Shown: positions 37,801 to 49,534 of the stretch, in pieces
How the letters are laid out: every line of letters begins with the position of its first letter
Numbering within the stretch: the first letter of the stretch is position 1
Source of the DNA: Cycas panzhihuaensis
Taxonomy: Eukaryota; Cycadophyta
Direction: 5' to 3'
DNA: 64,000 bases
Assembly: GCA_023213395.1 (NCBI GenBank)
Contig: CM041465.1
Location: forward strand, 192,765,741 to 192,829,740
Translations under genes and position numbers: made by a program
Notes under the pieces: model-generated
What the model was told of the DNA's origin: nothing
Seen by the model: only the letters and a program-made list of their open reading frames with translations
Database searches by the model: none

Positions 37801-37906
37801 TGCTTTGATCTACCTTTTTGGAGAAGTGATAAAGACAAAGGATAGAAGCCTGCCTACACTTACCTGAGTTGACTTGCTAAAACCCATTCCTGGTAGCCAA
37901 GAAATA
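34834..37906 (-). repeat. Element B 5' LTR (right copy)
   Basis: On the plus strand it runs from TAGAATCACATC (TG to TA) to GAAATA (CA to TA). It pairs with 19982-23091. It lacks some tens of bases near its right end compared with the left copy. Confidence 0.92.
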
Positions 37907-37911
37907 GTTAC

Positions 37912-38208
37912 TTATAGGATCTACATCAAAATCAAACTAGACTAGGTAGAATGAAGAATCAGGATTTGCACTTGCTAGAGTTGCTACAACAACATCATCA
38001 CGACATGATAGAAGATGGAAATCAAGCTGAGGACATCATCCTACAAAGGTATCAGTATAGAATTGAAGACAAAAATCAAGTTGAAGACATTATTCTATAG
38101 CAAAGATATGACTACAAGATTAAAGACGAGAATCAAGTTGAAGACATCATCTTCAAGACATTTCTAAGGAGAAGGCATTGAAAATATAAATGACCCAAAT
38201 GTGAATTA
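37912..38208 (+). pseudogene. Gag C-terminus of element D1 after the B insertion
   Basis: It reads DLHQNQTRLGRMKNQDLHLL and then three charged repeats, for example YQYRIEDKNQVEDIIL and YDYKIKDENQVEDIIFKT. It corresponds to D0 at 8945-9226 and shows that the Gag ORF of this family once extended almost to the 3' LTR. Confidence 0.7.
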
Positions 38209-38216
38209 AGGGGGAG
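38209..38216 (+). other. Element D1 polypurine tract
   Basis: AAGGGGGAG-like purine run directly before the 3' LTR. Confidence 0.75.
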
Positions 38217-38384
38217 TGTTAGAATATTAGTAATGCACATTTGTTTTGTCCTCCATGCAAGTGGGCCCCACTCTCACTATCATAACCTATAATATAAATA
38301 CACAACATAGTGTATCATATGTATATCTATTATAAGGATGTTTTGTTTGTGAATATTATCTTATTGTAGGTCTATTTTCCAATA
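38217..38384 (+). repeat. Element D1 3' LTR, shortened
   Basis: It begins TGTTAGAATATTAG and ends TTTCCAATA. It is 168 bp instead of 226, because about 59 bp are missing between two TTTGTT-like words; a short-repeat deletion is likely. Confidence 0.9.
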
Positions 38385-38389
38385 GTAAA

Positions 38390-41300
38390 GAACAAAAAGC
38401 ATGATGATTAGTTTATAGACTTTGGAGCTTATAGACACATGATCCGCGAGTGAGCTTAATTCAATAACATAAATCCTTCTCAAAATTGTAGCTCAGTCAA
38501 ACTTAGAGATGATACCACCCTTCTAATATAAGGACATGGAATAGTTTTTATCACCTTTCTAGATGGAAACACTAAAAAAGTTGGCTATGTGCTTTATATA
38601 CTAGGGATGACAAAAAAACTGTTACTTGTATCTCAACTGATAGATAACAAGCTCCAAGTCTTATTTAATAGTGATAGATGTGTCATTTTTGATAAATACA
38701 AAGGGAACAAAGTAATTGGTGAGGGCATTAAAACCAATGGATTGTATAAATTTCTTTCCACATTAGTTCACACTACTCTTCATATAACTAAAAATGTTAA
38801 TAATGGAAAAATTTGGCATTTGCACTATGGCCATTTGTCTTATGGTGCTTTATCCTTATTAAGCAAACATGATATGGTGCATGACAATATCTAGCTCTAT
38901 TTATAACATATGCATGATGGGTAAACAACATAAACTATAATTCTCTACTAGCACTACTAGAGCACATTGTAAATTGTAATTAATTCATAGTGATCTTTGT
39001 GGTCCATTTACTCCCCCATCCTTACAAGAGGCGCACTACTATTTGACCTTCATGGACGATTGCACCAAAAAGGTCTAGATCTATTTTCTTAAATTAAAAT
39101 CTGATGTATTTGATACCTTTCTTAAATTCAAACCTAAAGTTAAAAAAGAAAGTGAATGCAACATCAAATACTTAAGGATTGATAATGGTGGGGAATTCAC
39201 ATCTAATGAATTCATACAATACTGCAAGAAAAATGGTATACAAAGACAATTTACAACTCCCTACACTCCATAATCTAGTGGAGTGGCTGAGAGGAAAAAT
39301 AAGACTACAACAGAGATGACTCATTCCTTGCTAAAACAAAAAGGGATAAGCAACAAATATTGGGCTAAAGCAGCAAATACAACCGTATACCTTCTCAACA
39401 GAAGTCCAACTAAAGCTATGGAGAACATAACTCCAGAAGAAGCATGGTTGGATTAGAAACCATATGTCTTAGACCATTGAGTCTTTGGATCAACTATCTA
39501 CATACACATTCCTACTAAAAAGAAAAAGAAATTAGATGATAAAAGCAAAAGATGCATTCTTGTAGGACATAGTGAAGTATTCAAAGTATATCAATGCCTA
39601 GATCCTCTAACCAATAAGATCTATCCTAGTAGGGATGTGCACTTTGATGAATCAACTAATGAAGACCAAGTTGATGGGAAAATTTTACCTACTCAATCAG
39701 TTGATATCATCATACCAAGTTGGACTCAATCTCACTATGAGATAGATCAAGGTGAATAACAAGGAACAAAAAATGCACTACCACCAATTATCATTATAAG
39801 TGTATCTGATAAAGGTATAAATCTAAGATCCTATCCATTTGAACAGAATAAGGCTATCAACAACTCAATTCAATCTCAAAATCCCTCACAAAAAAAAAGT
39901 GCCAAAATGGTACCTGAAAATAGTGGAGGAATCTAGAGTAAATCCTGATCTCATTTAAGAAGGAAAAAGAACTAGAAGTCAAATTCATCATGGGCTCACT
40001 ATTCAACATGATATATCATATCAAAAAGTCTAAAATGATCCTCATTAGAAAGAATCAATGAATAAAGAAATGGAATCAATCTATAGTAATAGAACCTAGG
40101 AACTCACTACTCCTCCTTATGGAAAACCCATCATTGGATGTAGATGGTTGTATAAAATCAAAGAGAAATATGATGGATCAATTGAGAAATACAAGACCTA
40201 ACTTGTTGCAAAAGGCTATTCTTAAACTTAAGGAATAGATTATGATGAAACATTTGCTCCTATCAGTAAAATGATAAGCCTTAGGACATTAATTGCCCTA
40301 GATGCATAAAAACATTGGCTAGTGTATCAAATGGATGTTAAAGGAGCCATTCTCAATGGAGACCTTCATGAGGAAATATACATGGAACAACCACCAGGAC
40401 ATGTCACACAATAATAGGAACACCTTATCTGTAAACTCAACAAGGCTCTTTATGGACTAAAACAGGCTCCTAGGGCTTGGTATGAAAGATGGACTCCTAC
40501 CTACAAAGTCTTGGAATGAAGCAATTAAAAGCTAACTCTGTCCTTTACATTCACATTAACAAGAATTACAAAGTCACCATCCTTGTACTGTACGTAGATG
40601 ATCTAATACTCACCGGGATTAACACCAACTAGATTAACTCTTTGCAACTTCAATTATCCAAAACCTTCAAAATGACAGATATAGGAGAAATCCACTAATA
40701 CCTAGGAATAGAAATTCATAAGCTGAAGGGTGGAATCTTCATACATCAAAGTAAGTATATAACACACATATTAAAAGACTTTGGTATGATAGACTACAAA
40801 CCATCTCTCACATCCATATGCTCTGGAACCAAGCTCACTGTTGATCCTAATGGGAAACTAGTAAATGAAACTCATTACAGAAAACTAGTTAGAAATCTCA
40901 TATATATCACTTCAACTAGATTAGACATTGCATTTGCAGTAGGGCTAATCTTAAGGTATATGTCTGCCCTGAGGGCATCACATTGGAAAGTAGCCAAGCA
41001 TATTCTTTGTTATCTATAAGGATTAAAGACATATGGTATTTACTATAGTAATCAAGGATCAAATTTGTTAACTAGGTACACAGACTCAGACTAGGCAGGA
41101 GACATTGACATCTAGAAACCCACCTCTAGATATTGTTTGAACCTGGGAAATGATATTGTATCTTAGAGAACTAAAATATAATCTATTGTATCATTATCTA
41201 CATCTAAAGTAGAATACTAGGTAGTAGTTCAATCCTCTTGTGAGGCTATCTGGCTAAGATGTCTTTTGGATAAACTATAATTTTCTTAAAAAGTTGCAAC

Positions 41301-41550
41301 TGTAATTAACTATGACAATTAAAACACCATTCAAATGATGAAGAACCCAATTTTTCATGCCCAAATGAAACATATTGAAGTTCATCATCACTTCATCTGA
41401 GAGAAAGTAGACAGAGGGGAAGTCAAATTGTCCTATTATCCAAGTTCAGAATAATTAGCTAATATCTTCACAAAACCTCTTCCCAAGGAGAAATTCATGT
41501 ACCTCAGAGATAAGATTGGCATGAAGGAAAAGGATATGTCATTAAGAGGG
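38390..41550 (+). pseudogene. Copia protease, integrase, RT and RNase H of element C
   Basis: Readable in order: LYILGMTKKLLLVSQLIDNK (protease end), IWHLHYGHLSYGALSLL (GAG-pre-integrase), NIKYLRIDNGGEFTSNEF and SSGVAERKNKTT (integrase core), KKKLDDKSKRCILVGHSE and YPSRDVHFDE (integrase C-terminal box). RT follows from about 40050 with [43 protein letters not shown] and ILVLYVDDLILTG (catalytic YVDD intact near 40590). RNase H then reads YTDSD and AGD near 41080 and ends HIEVHHHFIREK, LANIFTKPLPKEKF. Domain order protease-integrase-RT-RNase H is diagnostic of copia. Frameshifts and stops are frequent. Confidence 0.88.
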
Positions 41551-41552
41551 GA
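41542..41552 (+). other. Element C polypurine tract
   Basis: TAAGAGGGGA lies directly before the 3' LTR. Confidence 0.8.
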
Positions 41553-41737
41553 TGTTAGAGTATAATATCTACTCATTTTGTATATTAATAACATGTCAAT
41601 AACATGTATTAATATGTTATGTATCAGTTACAAAGTAGTTCCAGAGGGTTATAAACCCTAATTATATATACATACTCTTATACTTTCAATAAGATCATCA
41701 AGTATTATTCATTTGCCATTGTAGTATTAATCCTACA
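41553..41737 (+). repeat. Element C 3' LTR
   Basis: It runs from TGTTAGAGTATAATA to ATCCTACA and is followed by the second TCTAG. Confidence 0.92.
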
Positions 41738-41742
41738 TCTAG

Positions 41743-42317
41743 TACATTAGTCGAGTTTTGTATCTATGATAGTAAAAAATGTGAATGGTCATGTTTCTCA
41801 ACCTACAAAAATATGACTTTACACTAAAAATGTGATTGGTCACATTTTTTACAGTGCTAAAAACACGACAAGTGTAGAGATAAAAATTAACTTAAAAAAA
41901 GGTAAAATTTAATATTAAATAAAAATCAAAGTATAAATGACTTTATAAATGAGTAAATAGGCCTAGAACAAGGTGAAAATATTAAATACAAGCCTAAAAA
42001 TTATTGAAAAAAGGTAAAATTGGGTGAAATCAAGGTCAAGACACAAAATAACAAGTTTTAAAGGATGCATAAGGTTAAATTGATCATGAAGAAAAATTTT
42101 AGTGCCATAGTTTAAGTCATCAATGGGAGATAATAAAAATATAAACCACATCATCATTCATCATAATTCATTAAACAAGATTCATACATTCCTTCATCAA
42201 AATATGGCCTAATCTATGATCAAACAAACCATCATTCTTTATTCATCAAGTTATATAACAAACATATTAAAACTTATAAATACAAACCAAATACAAATCA
42301 AAGGCTAAGTTTTAATG
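41743..42317. other. Probable rest of element A LTR or its flank
   Basis: This sequence was continuous with 15798 before element C inserted. It is AT-rich and non-coding. A pair of related words (AAAATGTGAATGGTCATGTT and AAATGTGATTGGTCACATTT) repeats about 60 bp apart at 41770-41850. Where the LTR of A ends is not visible. The tandem copia array starts abruptly at about 42318. Confidence 0.4.
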
Positions 42318-44470
42318 AAACAACTTCTACATTATCTAGTTTTAAAAAGGGGGATTCATCAAATACACCATCTTTGTTAATAGTAATTTTGTAGGTAGTA
42401 GGATCCCATAACCTATATCCCTTTACACTATCTCTATTACCATAACCAATAAAGACACATCTCTTAGATTTCAGGTCTAACTTTGAACATTGACTTTCAT
42501 TAATCAAGGCATAAGCATTACAACAAAAAACTTTTAAATTTAAATAGTCACATGGATGTCTAGTCTATACCTCTTTAGGATTCTTGCAGTCTATTGCAAG
42601 TGATGGTGACTTATTTACTAAATAACAAGCAGTTTGAATAGCTTCTTCCCATAAGCCCTACTCCACTTCTATATTACTCAACATTCTTCTTATTCTTTCT
42701 AAGAGTGTCTTATCCATATGCTCAGCTATGCCATTATGCTATAGAGTATAGTTAGTGGTCTTATGCTTTTCGATCCCAACCTCTTTACAATAGTTCTCAA
42801 ACTCTAAGGAATAAAACTCACCTCCATTGTCAATTCTTAAATATTTGATTGACATGCTAGTACTCTTCTTAACTAGAAACTTGAACTGCTTAAACATGCT
42901 AAAAACTTTAGATTTCTTTCTCAAAAAATAAACCCATACCTTTTTAGAGTAATCATTTATAAATGTGATAAAGTATAATGATCCTCTATAAGATATTGTA
43001 GGGGTTGGTCCCCCCACATCTGAATGTGCATAATCTAGAACACCTTTACTAGTGTGTCTCTCTACTTTAAATTTTAGTCTATATTATTTTTTAAAAATAC
43101 AATGTTTATAAAAAGTCAAATCTTAAAGTTGCAAGTTAGAAAATAACTTACGATTCATTAACACCTTAAGTCCTCTCTCACTTATATGCCCAAGTCTCTG
43201 ATTCCATAGTTAAGCTGGATCTTCTACGGTCTTTGATGCTATAACTACATGGCTAACATCTGTACTTCCCACTAAAATGTAAACGTTTCCTTTTGAAAGG
43301 CTTTCATAATAACCAAGGTGCCCTTTAACACTTTCAAGACTTTTTTATGACTTATGTACTTATAACGACCATAATCTAGTTTGCCAAAGGAAATTGGATT
43401 CCTTTTTAGATTAGGTACATGTCTAACTTTAGTTAATATTCTTACTACACCATTAAACATTTTAATTCTCAAACTACAATTCTCATTATCTTACGAGAAC
43501 CCTCATTTCCTATAAGTACATCACCACCATCAAGATGTTGGTATAATAAAAACTAACTCTTGTGTGAACACATATAGTGTGAAGTACCCAAATTTAATAA
43601 CGAATCATGATGATAATGGGAAATATTATAAGTAACCAAAATATCATCATTTGTACCTTAATTTAACTCCACCTAATTAGCCTCCTTGGTAGGATCTTCC
43701 TTTTTTTGGAACTCCTTCCTTTTGTAGCAATCCTTCTTAAGGTGACATATCTTGTTACAATGCCAATATCTGAGCTTGCTCTCCTTGCCTTTTAACTTTA
43801 ACCTCAATGTATCCCTGGAGCTTTGTCCTCTCTCAATTGTTTTGCCCCTTGTTGCCATAACTTTTAGTATGGAGGTTTCAAGATCAAACTTCCTCCTCAT
43901 TTCTTCTATCAAGAAAGAACTCATAATAGAATCATAATCTAATTCATCTATAGTGCTAAAATAAATTGAGATGATAATATTATCCTAAGATTCTGGTAAT
44001 AAACATAATAAGTTAGCAGCTTTATCCTCATTCTCAATCATGATATCAATACTAACTAACTAATAAATAAGAGTATTGAAAATATTTAAATGATCAAGAA
44101 TTTTTATACCTTTATCTGCAATGAATGCAGTTACCTCTTCAAGTAGATTTGATTCGTCACTAATTTAGTCATGTATAAGCCTTTCAACTGGATCCACAAT
44201 CTTGTTATTATCTTCTTTTTTGTGATGTTAAATAGAACTTTATATTCCAAGCACAATCGTATTATGCTAAGAGCCCTTTTGTCTAGATCATCCCATTCAT
44301 CATCATCCATTCCTAGGGGTTTCTTTAATTTGCCTGCTAGAGTTCTATATAATCTCTATTATACCAGAACATCATATACTTTCATCTTCCACAACTCAAA
44401 GTTGTTCTTACCATTGAATTTCTCTATCGCAAACTTTGCATTCATTAGTTTTATTATTTAGTGTAGAAAA
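42318..44470 (-). pseudogene. Copia integrase, protease and gag, left partial unit
   Basis: From right to left (5' to 3' of the gene): Gag with FLIEEMRRKFDLE and the zinc-knuckle relic RYWHCNKICHLKKDCYKRK (first Cys reads Tyr), protease with VVRILTKVRHVPNLKRNPIS, integrase with YFITFINDYSKKVWVYFLRK, then SIKYLRIDNGGEFYSLEF, and the C-terminal CVFIGYGNRDSVKGYRLWDP and FDESPFL box. RT and RNase H are absent because the unit ends at about 42318. Stops are present between the open pieces. Confidence 0.85.
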
Positions 44471-44512
44471 AATTGACACCAGAACCTTCACAAACTCACT
44501 ACCAAAATAAAA

Positions 44513-44527
44513 GTGGCTCTAATATGA
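44513..44527 (-). promoter_or_regulatory. Primer-binding site of the left array LTR
   Basis: On the minus strand it reads TCATATTAGAGCCAC, decayed from TGGTATTAGAGCCAC seen at the second LTR. Confidence 0.7.
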
Positions 44528-44529
44528 TT

Positions 44530-45186
44530 TTTTAAGAAAACTAGGTCCTAATAAATAAAAACTACCACTAATATCTCAACTATTTTACAACTAGTTATAC
44601 GAATTAAAACTGAAATTTAATAAACAAGTTCTTAAACTAAAGAAAATATAATAAATAAATTAGAAAGCTAAAGCATCACATATACACCAGATATAATATA
44701 GTAAAACCCTACCAATATACTAGGGAAACATCCACACATAAAAATTATTAATCTTCATTATCTAAGAATAGAGAAATATATATAATCTATAGTAGAATAC
44801 TCACAATAATAATAAACAACCACCATACTCCTCACAATATAATCAACACATCAAATACCATCAACATTATGCAAAAACACCCTAAATCGGGCTATATGAG
44901 AGAGTCATATAAGGCACAAATCTTGACCATCAAATCTGTAGTATTTTGAATGAATGACCTTAATTCTCTTTATAATTTAGAATATTTTATAGTGCTAATT
45001 TTTTTAGCTAGGGTCTACCACCCTTAAATCCCCTCTTTGTAGGGGGTTTTGGCTCCCCCTACACTCCCTGTGGCTAAGAGGGACTCTTGTATCCCTTAGA
45101 TCCCCCCATAGAAGTTAAGGGGAAAAATGGGCTGCCAACCTATCAAAAGTTTTGCCTCTAAAACATTATTACTAGATTATCTAACA
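44530..45186 (-). repeat. Array LTR 1 (657 bp)
   Basis: It aligns end to end with 49535-50192. Read on the minus strand it starts TGTTAGATAATC, and its final CA has decayed. A G-rich block (minus strand) lies at 45015-45122. The minus-strand polypurine tract AATGTGGAGAT lies directly to its right. Confidence 0.85.
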
Positions 45187-47036
45187 ATCTCCACATTTAT
45201 AACAATTTACTTGGTACATTTCCTAGACTATTCATCACCTTTTTTGCAAACCAAAAGAAGTCAAGCACTATTTGAACTTCTCCAATAGTATTTATTTTGT
45301 GAACATATTAGCAAAATTCTATTTTATGTTAACCTTCTTAAGTACCACTCCACTTGCTTCTACAACCTATCTAACAAAATGGTACTTAAGAGCAATATGC
45401 TTTATCATATTATGATAAGCTAAATTCTATGCTTTATCTTACTATGTTAAGTTACATTCTTTGTTAAGTAAACGATACTTTCACTATCATAAAATACCTT
45501 TACCTTTTCCTATTTTCTTCTAAGCTTAGTTAATAGACCCTGCAACTAGATTATTTCCTTACATGCATATGTTGTAACAACATATTCTACTTTTATAGTT
45601 AATAATATAATTGTACTCTATAATTTTGATATCCAACTAAGTAAACCATTTGTAAGAGTAAACATATAACCTAAAGTAGAACTTCTCTTATTTAAATCTC
45701 CTACAAAGTCTAAATTAACATATCCATAAACTTGATTACCTATACCACAAAAGGTGATGCAATAGTCACTTGTACCCTTTAAATACCGAAGCACCTATTT
45801 CTCTGCTGCTTAATGTTCCTTTCCTAGATTTACTATAAACTTGCTAACTACACTGACTGCATGTGAAATGTCAGGTTTTATAAATACCATGGAATATATA
45901 AAACTTCCTATTGTATTAGCATAAGATACATGAGACATATAATCCTTTCCTTCACTACTAGAACTCACACTTGAAGAAAGCTTGAAATGAGAAGCTAATG
46001 GGATACTAACTTATTGCATATTTGCTATACTAAATCTAGTTAGTGCCTTCTCCACATATATCTACTATGATAACCATAGGTTATAATTTTTCTTGTCTCT
46101 ATATATCTCCATGTCTAAGATTTGTTTTGCATCTCCTAGATCCTTTATATTAAAAATCCTAGCCAATTGAGCATTTAAATTATTAATTTCTTCAATACTC
46201 TTACTTACAACTAGCATGTCATCAACATATAATACCATGATAATGAATAAGCTATTGTCTAATAATTTAAAGTAAAAATAATACCCATGCTCACTTCTTT
46301 TAAAATATTAGCTCTCTATGAAGGTACCAAACTTCCTGTACTATTGCTTAGGTGATTGCTTTAGGCCATACAATGATTTCCTAAGCCTACAAACAAGTTT
46401 TTCCTTGCCATCCTATATAAACCCTTTTGGTTGATCCATATAGATCTTCTCATCTAAATCTCCATGTAGAAAATCTATTTTTATATTTAACTATACCAAC
46501 TCCAAATTAAGAGAAACTATAAATGCTAACAAAACTCAAAATGAAACAAGTTTAATAACCAGTGAAAAAAATCTTATGAAAATCAATACTTGCTTTCTGT
46601 GCAAAGACTTTAGCCACTAGTCTTATCATGTATTTATTAACCTTTCCATCAACATATGTTTTCTTCTTGAAAACCCACCTACAACCAATAGTCTTCTTGC
46701 CATATGGAAGTTTTGCAAAGTCCTATGACTTATTTTTTTTCAAAGCATTTATCTCTTCCTACATAGCCTTCTTCTACTTCTCACTATGGATATCATCTAC
46801 TACTTCCTAATAGCATGTAGGTTTACCATCATTAGAAACCAAAGTAATAAAAATAGAAAGATGTACCTATCAAGTGGATGACTAACTTATGTAGATCTTC
46901 TAATAGTTGGTGGAGGAGTATCCATATACTCCTATAAATCTGCTATAGATTTATCTCTAAAGAGCTCTTCTTACATTTCTATTTCCAAAGATGGATGGGC
47001 CTCAAGCTTGACCTATTGATGTTCAAGTTTTTGCTC
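45187..47036 (-). pseudogene. Copia RT and RNase H, central unit
   Basis: The minus strand gives IIMVLYVDDMLV (catalytic YVDD intact, near 46220) and, at the RT N-terminal end, LPYGKKTIGCRWVFKKKTYV and YMIRLVAK (46690-46620). RNase H text follows towards 45200, ending beside the polypurine tract of LTR 1. Stops are frequent. Plus-strand open frames here are shadows. Confidence 0.8.
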
Positions 47037-49510
47037 CTATTTCACTTCAACTTCTACACTATCTGATTTTAGAAAAGGAGATTTATAAAACACAACATCT
47101 TTGTTAATAGTGATTTTGTGGGCAGTAGGGTCCCACAACCTATATCCCTTGATACCATCTCTATCACCATAACTAATAAAGATATGTCTCTTAGATTTTA
47201 GGTCTAACTTTAAACATTGAATTTTATTAGTTAAGGTATAAGCATCATAACCAAAAACATTCAAATTTGAATAATCACATAGATGTCTAATCCATACCTC
47301 TTCACGAATCTTATAGTCTATTGTAAGTGATGGTGACCTATTTACTAAATAATAAGTTGTTTGAATAGCTTCTGCCCATAAGCCCTACTCTAGTCCTACA
47401 TTACTCAACATGTTTCTCACCTTTTCTAAGAGTGTCCTATTTATATTCTCAACTATACCATTCCATTATGGAGTATAACTAGTGGTCTTATGCCTTTCAA
47501 TCCTAAATTCTCTATAATAGTTCTTAAACTCCAAGGAGTTGAACTCACCTCTATTATTAGTTATTAAATATTTAATTGACATGTCAGTTCTTTCTTAACT
47601 AGAGCCTTGAACTGCTTAAACACAATGAGAACTTCATATTTCCTTTTCAAAAAATATATCCATATCTCTCTAGAGTAATCATCTATAAATGTGAAAAAGT
47701 ATAATGATCTTCCATAAGATATTATAAGGGTTAGTCCCCATATATCTAAATGTATATAAATTAGAACACCTTTACTAGTATGACTCTATATTTTAAACCT
47801 AAGTCTATACTACTTTCCAAAAATATAATATTTATAAAAAGTCAATTCTGAAAGCTACAAGTTAGGAAGCAACTTATGGTTCATTAGCTAGATCTTTTGT
47901 AGTCTTTGATATTGTAGTTATATGATTGACATCTATACTTCCCACCAAAATATAAAGGATTCCTTTTTTTAAGGCTTTCATAACAACCAAGGTGCCTTTT
48001 GACACTTTCAAGACTCTTTTATGACCTATGTACTTATAACCACCAAAATTTAATTCACCTAAAGAAATCAGATTATTTTTTAGATCAAGTATATGGCTAA
48101 CTTTAATTAATATTCTTACTACACCATCGAACATTTTAATTCTGATGCTACCAATATCCACTATCTTACAGGAAACTTCATTTCTTATAACCACATCACT
48201 ACCATCAAGAGGTTGGTATGATAAAAACTAGGTGTTGGGCAGATACATGTAGTGTGAAGAACCTAAATCCAATAACCAATAATGATGATAATAGGAAACG
48301 TTACAAGCAGCCAAGACATCATCATCTATACCTTGATTTGACTTGACCTAATTAGTCTCCTTGTTAGGTTCTTCCTTTTTTTAGAACTCCTTCATTTTAT
48401 AGTAATCCTTCTTGAAGTGACTTGTCTTATTATAGTACTAATATTTGAGCTTACTGTCATGAGCTATTATTACACTAAAGCCCCTAAGTGATTTAGGAAG
48501 AGGACTTCATTATGATAGTTAGTATCATATGTTCCAACACTCCCCCATCATAAGGATTTGACTATACTTACATGATATGTATGACCATTATGGTATTCTT
48601 CAGTGGTAACTCTAATGTTTTCATATTTGTCTAGGTAAGCTATTATAGTACATAAGACCTATTTTAAACCCTGGTCACTTTAATACCACTTGTCATAGGT
48701 TGTTGTTGCACCAAAAGCCCTAGGGTGATTTGGGAATAAGACTTCCTTATAATAGTTAGTATCATATAGTCCAACACTTACTCTTCTTACCTTTTGACTT
48801 TGACCTCAATATGTCCTTGGGGCATTGTCCTCTCTCAATTATTCTGCCCCTTGTTACCATAGCTTCTAGTGTGGAGGTTTCAAGATTGTACTTCTTCCTC
48901 ACCTCTATCGTTAGTAAAGCACTCACAACAAAATAATATTCTAATTTATCTATAATGTTAAAACTAATTATGGTGATAATATTATACTAAGATTCTTATA
49001 ATAAACATAACAAGGTAAAAGGCTTGTCCTCATTCTTAATTATGACATTAATACTAGCTAACCGATAAATAAGAGTATTGAAAACATTTAAATAATTAGA
49101 AAGTTTTATACCTTCCTTTATCATAATAAGTATAGATACCTCTTCAAGTAGATTTGATTAGTCACTGATTTGTTCATGTATAACCCTTCCAACTAAGTCT
49201 ATAATCTGACTATTATCTTCTCCCGTATAATATTAAATAGAACTTTGTCTACCAAGCATAATCATATTATACTAAGAACTCTTTTGTCTAGATCATCCCA
49301 TTCATCATCGTCTATCCCTGTAGGTTTCTTTGATTTGCCTATTAGAGCTCTATACAATCCCTATTGTACCAAAACATCATACGCTTTTAGCTTCCATAAC
49401 TCAACGTTATTCTTACAATTAAACTTCTCAATGTCAAACTTTGCATTCATCAATTTCACCATTTGGTGTAGAAAAAACTGATACCAAAACCTTCACAAAC
49501 TCACTACAAA
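47037..49510 (-). pseudogene. Copia gag, protease and integrase, central unit, split by a TRIM
   Basis: This is homologous to 42318-44470 along its length. The integrase C-terminal box reads HIFISYGDRDGIKGYRLWDP; protease reads GVVRILIKVSHILDLKNNLI and SLGELNFGGYKYI. Gag runs to the primer-binding site, and a 322-bp TRIM is inserted in it near the zinc-knuckle position (48455-48776). Stops and frameshifts make it inactive. Confidence 0.82.
48455..48776 (-). mobile_element. TRIM (miniature LTR retrotransposon), 322 bp
   Basis: A perfect target duplication, CTTAC at 48450-48454 and 48777-48781, flanks two 85/86-bp LTRs (48455-48539 and 48691-48776). On the minus strand each LTR starts TGTTGGA and ends CATGACA or CTATGACA. 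AG plus TGGTATTAAAGTG, a decayed initiator tRNA-Met primer site, follows the 5' LTR. The internal region is only 151 bp, and a GATGGGGGAG polypurine tract precedes the 3' LTR. It is absent from the matching place in the left unit. No coding capacity. Confidence 0.93.
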
Positions 49511-49517
49511 AATAAAA

Positions 49518-49532
49518 GTGGCTCTAATACCA
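49518..49532 (-). promoter_or_regulatory. Primer-binding site of array LTR 2
   Basis: On the minus strand TGGTATTAGAGCCAC, two bases from the LTR end CTCAACA. Confidence 0.82.
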
Positions 49533-49534
49533 CT

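Larger units (their letters stand above)
19982..37906 (-). mobile_element. Element B: Ty3/gypsy Tat/Ogre-like element, 17.9 kb
   Basis: It inserted into D1 with target duplication GTTAT (19977-19981) and GTTAC (37907-37911). LTRs of 3110 and 3073 bp begin TG and end CA on the minus strand, with one end base decayed. Order on the minus strand: 5' LTR, primer site, gag, protease, RT, RNase H, integrase, an antisense ORF, a second archaeal-type RNase H, polypurine tract, 3' LTR. Very long LTRs, large size, two RNases H and an extra antisense ORF are hallmarks of the Tat/Ogre lineage. Coding regions carry many stops. Confidence 0.92.
18036..38384 (+). mobile_element. Element D1: second gag-only LTR element, split by gypsy element B
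   Basis: A perfect target duplication, GTAAA at 18031-18035 and 38385-38389, flanks LTRs of the same family as D0. After removal of B (19982-37906) the element is about 2.4 kb. Compared with D0 it has lost about 0.8 kb of leader and Gag N-terminus (junction near 19330) and about 60 bp of its 3' LTR. It has a primer-binding site at 18262 and a polypurine tract at 38209-38216. Confidence 0.92.
15799..41737 (+). mobile_element. Element C: Ty1/copia element, split by a nested insertion
   Basis: A perfect 5-bp target duplication, TCTAG at 15794-15798 and at 41738-41742, flanks LTRs of 187 and 185 bp. The internal region runs gag (17098-18030), then the D1/B insertion, then protease, integrase, RT and RNase H (38390-41550). 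Without the insertion the element is about 5.6 kb, normal for copia. LTRs differ at about 23 sites plus a 2-bp gap (about 12%). The coding region carries dozens of stops, so it is inactive. Confidence 0.92.

Noticed and set aside
38390-41550. Possible alternative genetic code or TAG readthrough, because many TAG stops interrupt otherwise good readings
   Set aside because: TAA, TGA and frameshifts are also common, and the pattern fits methylation-driven decay of dead elements.
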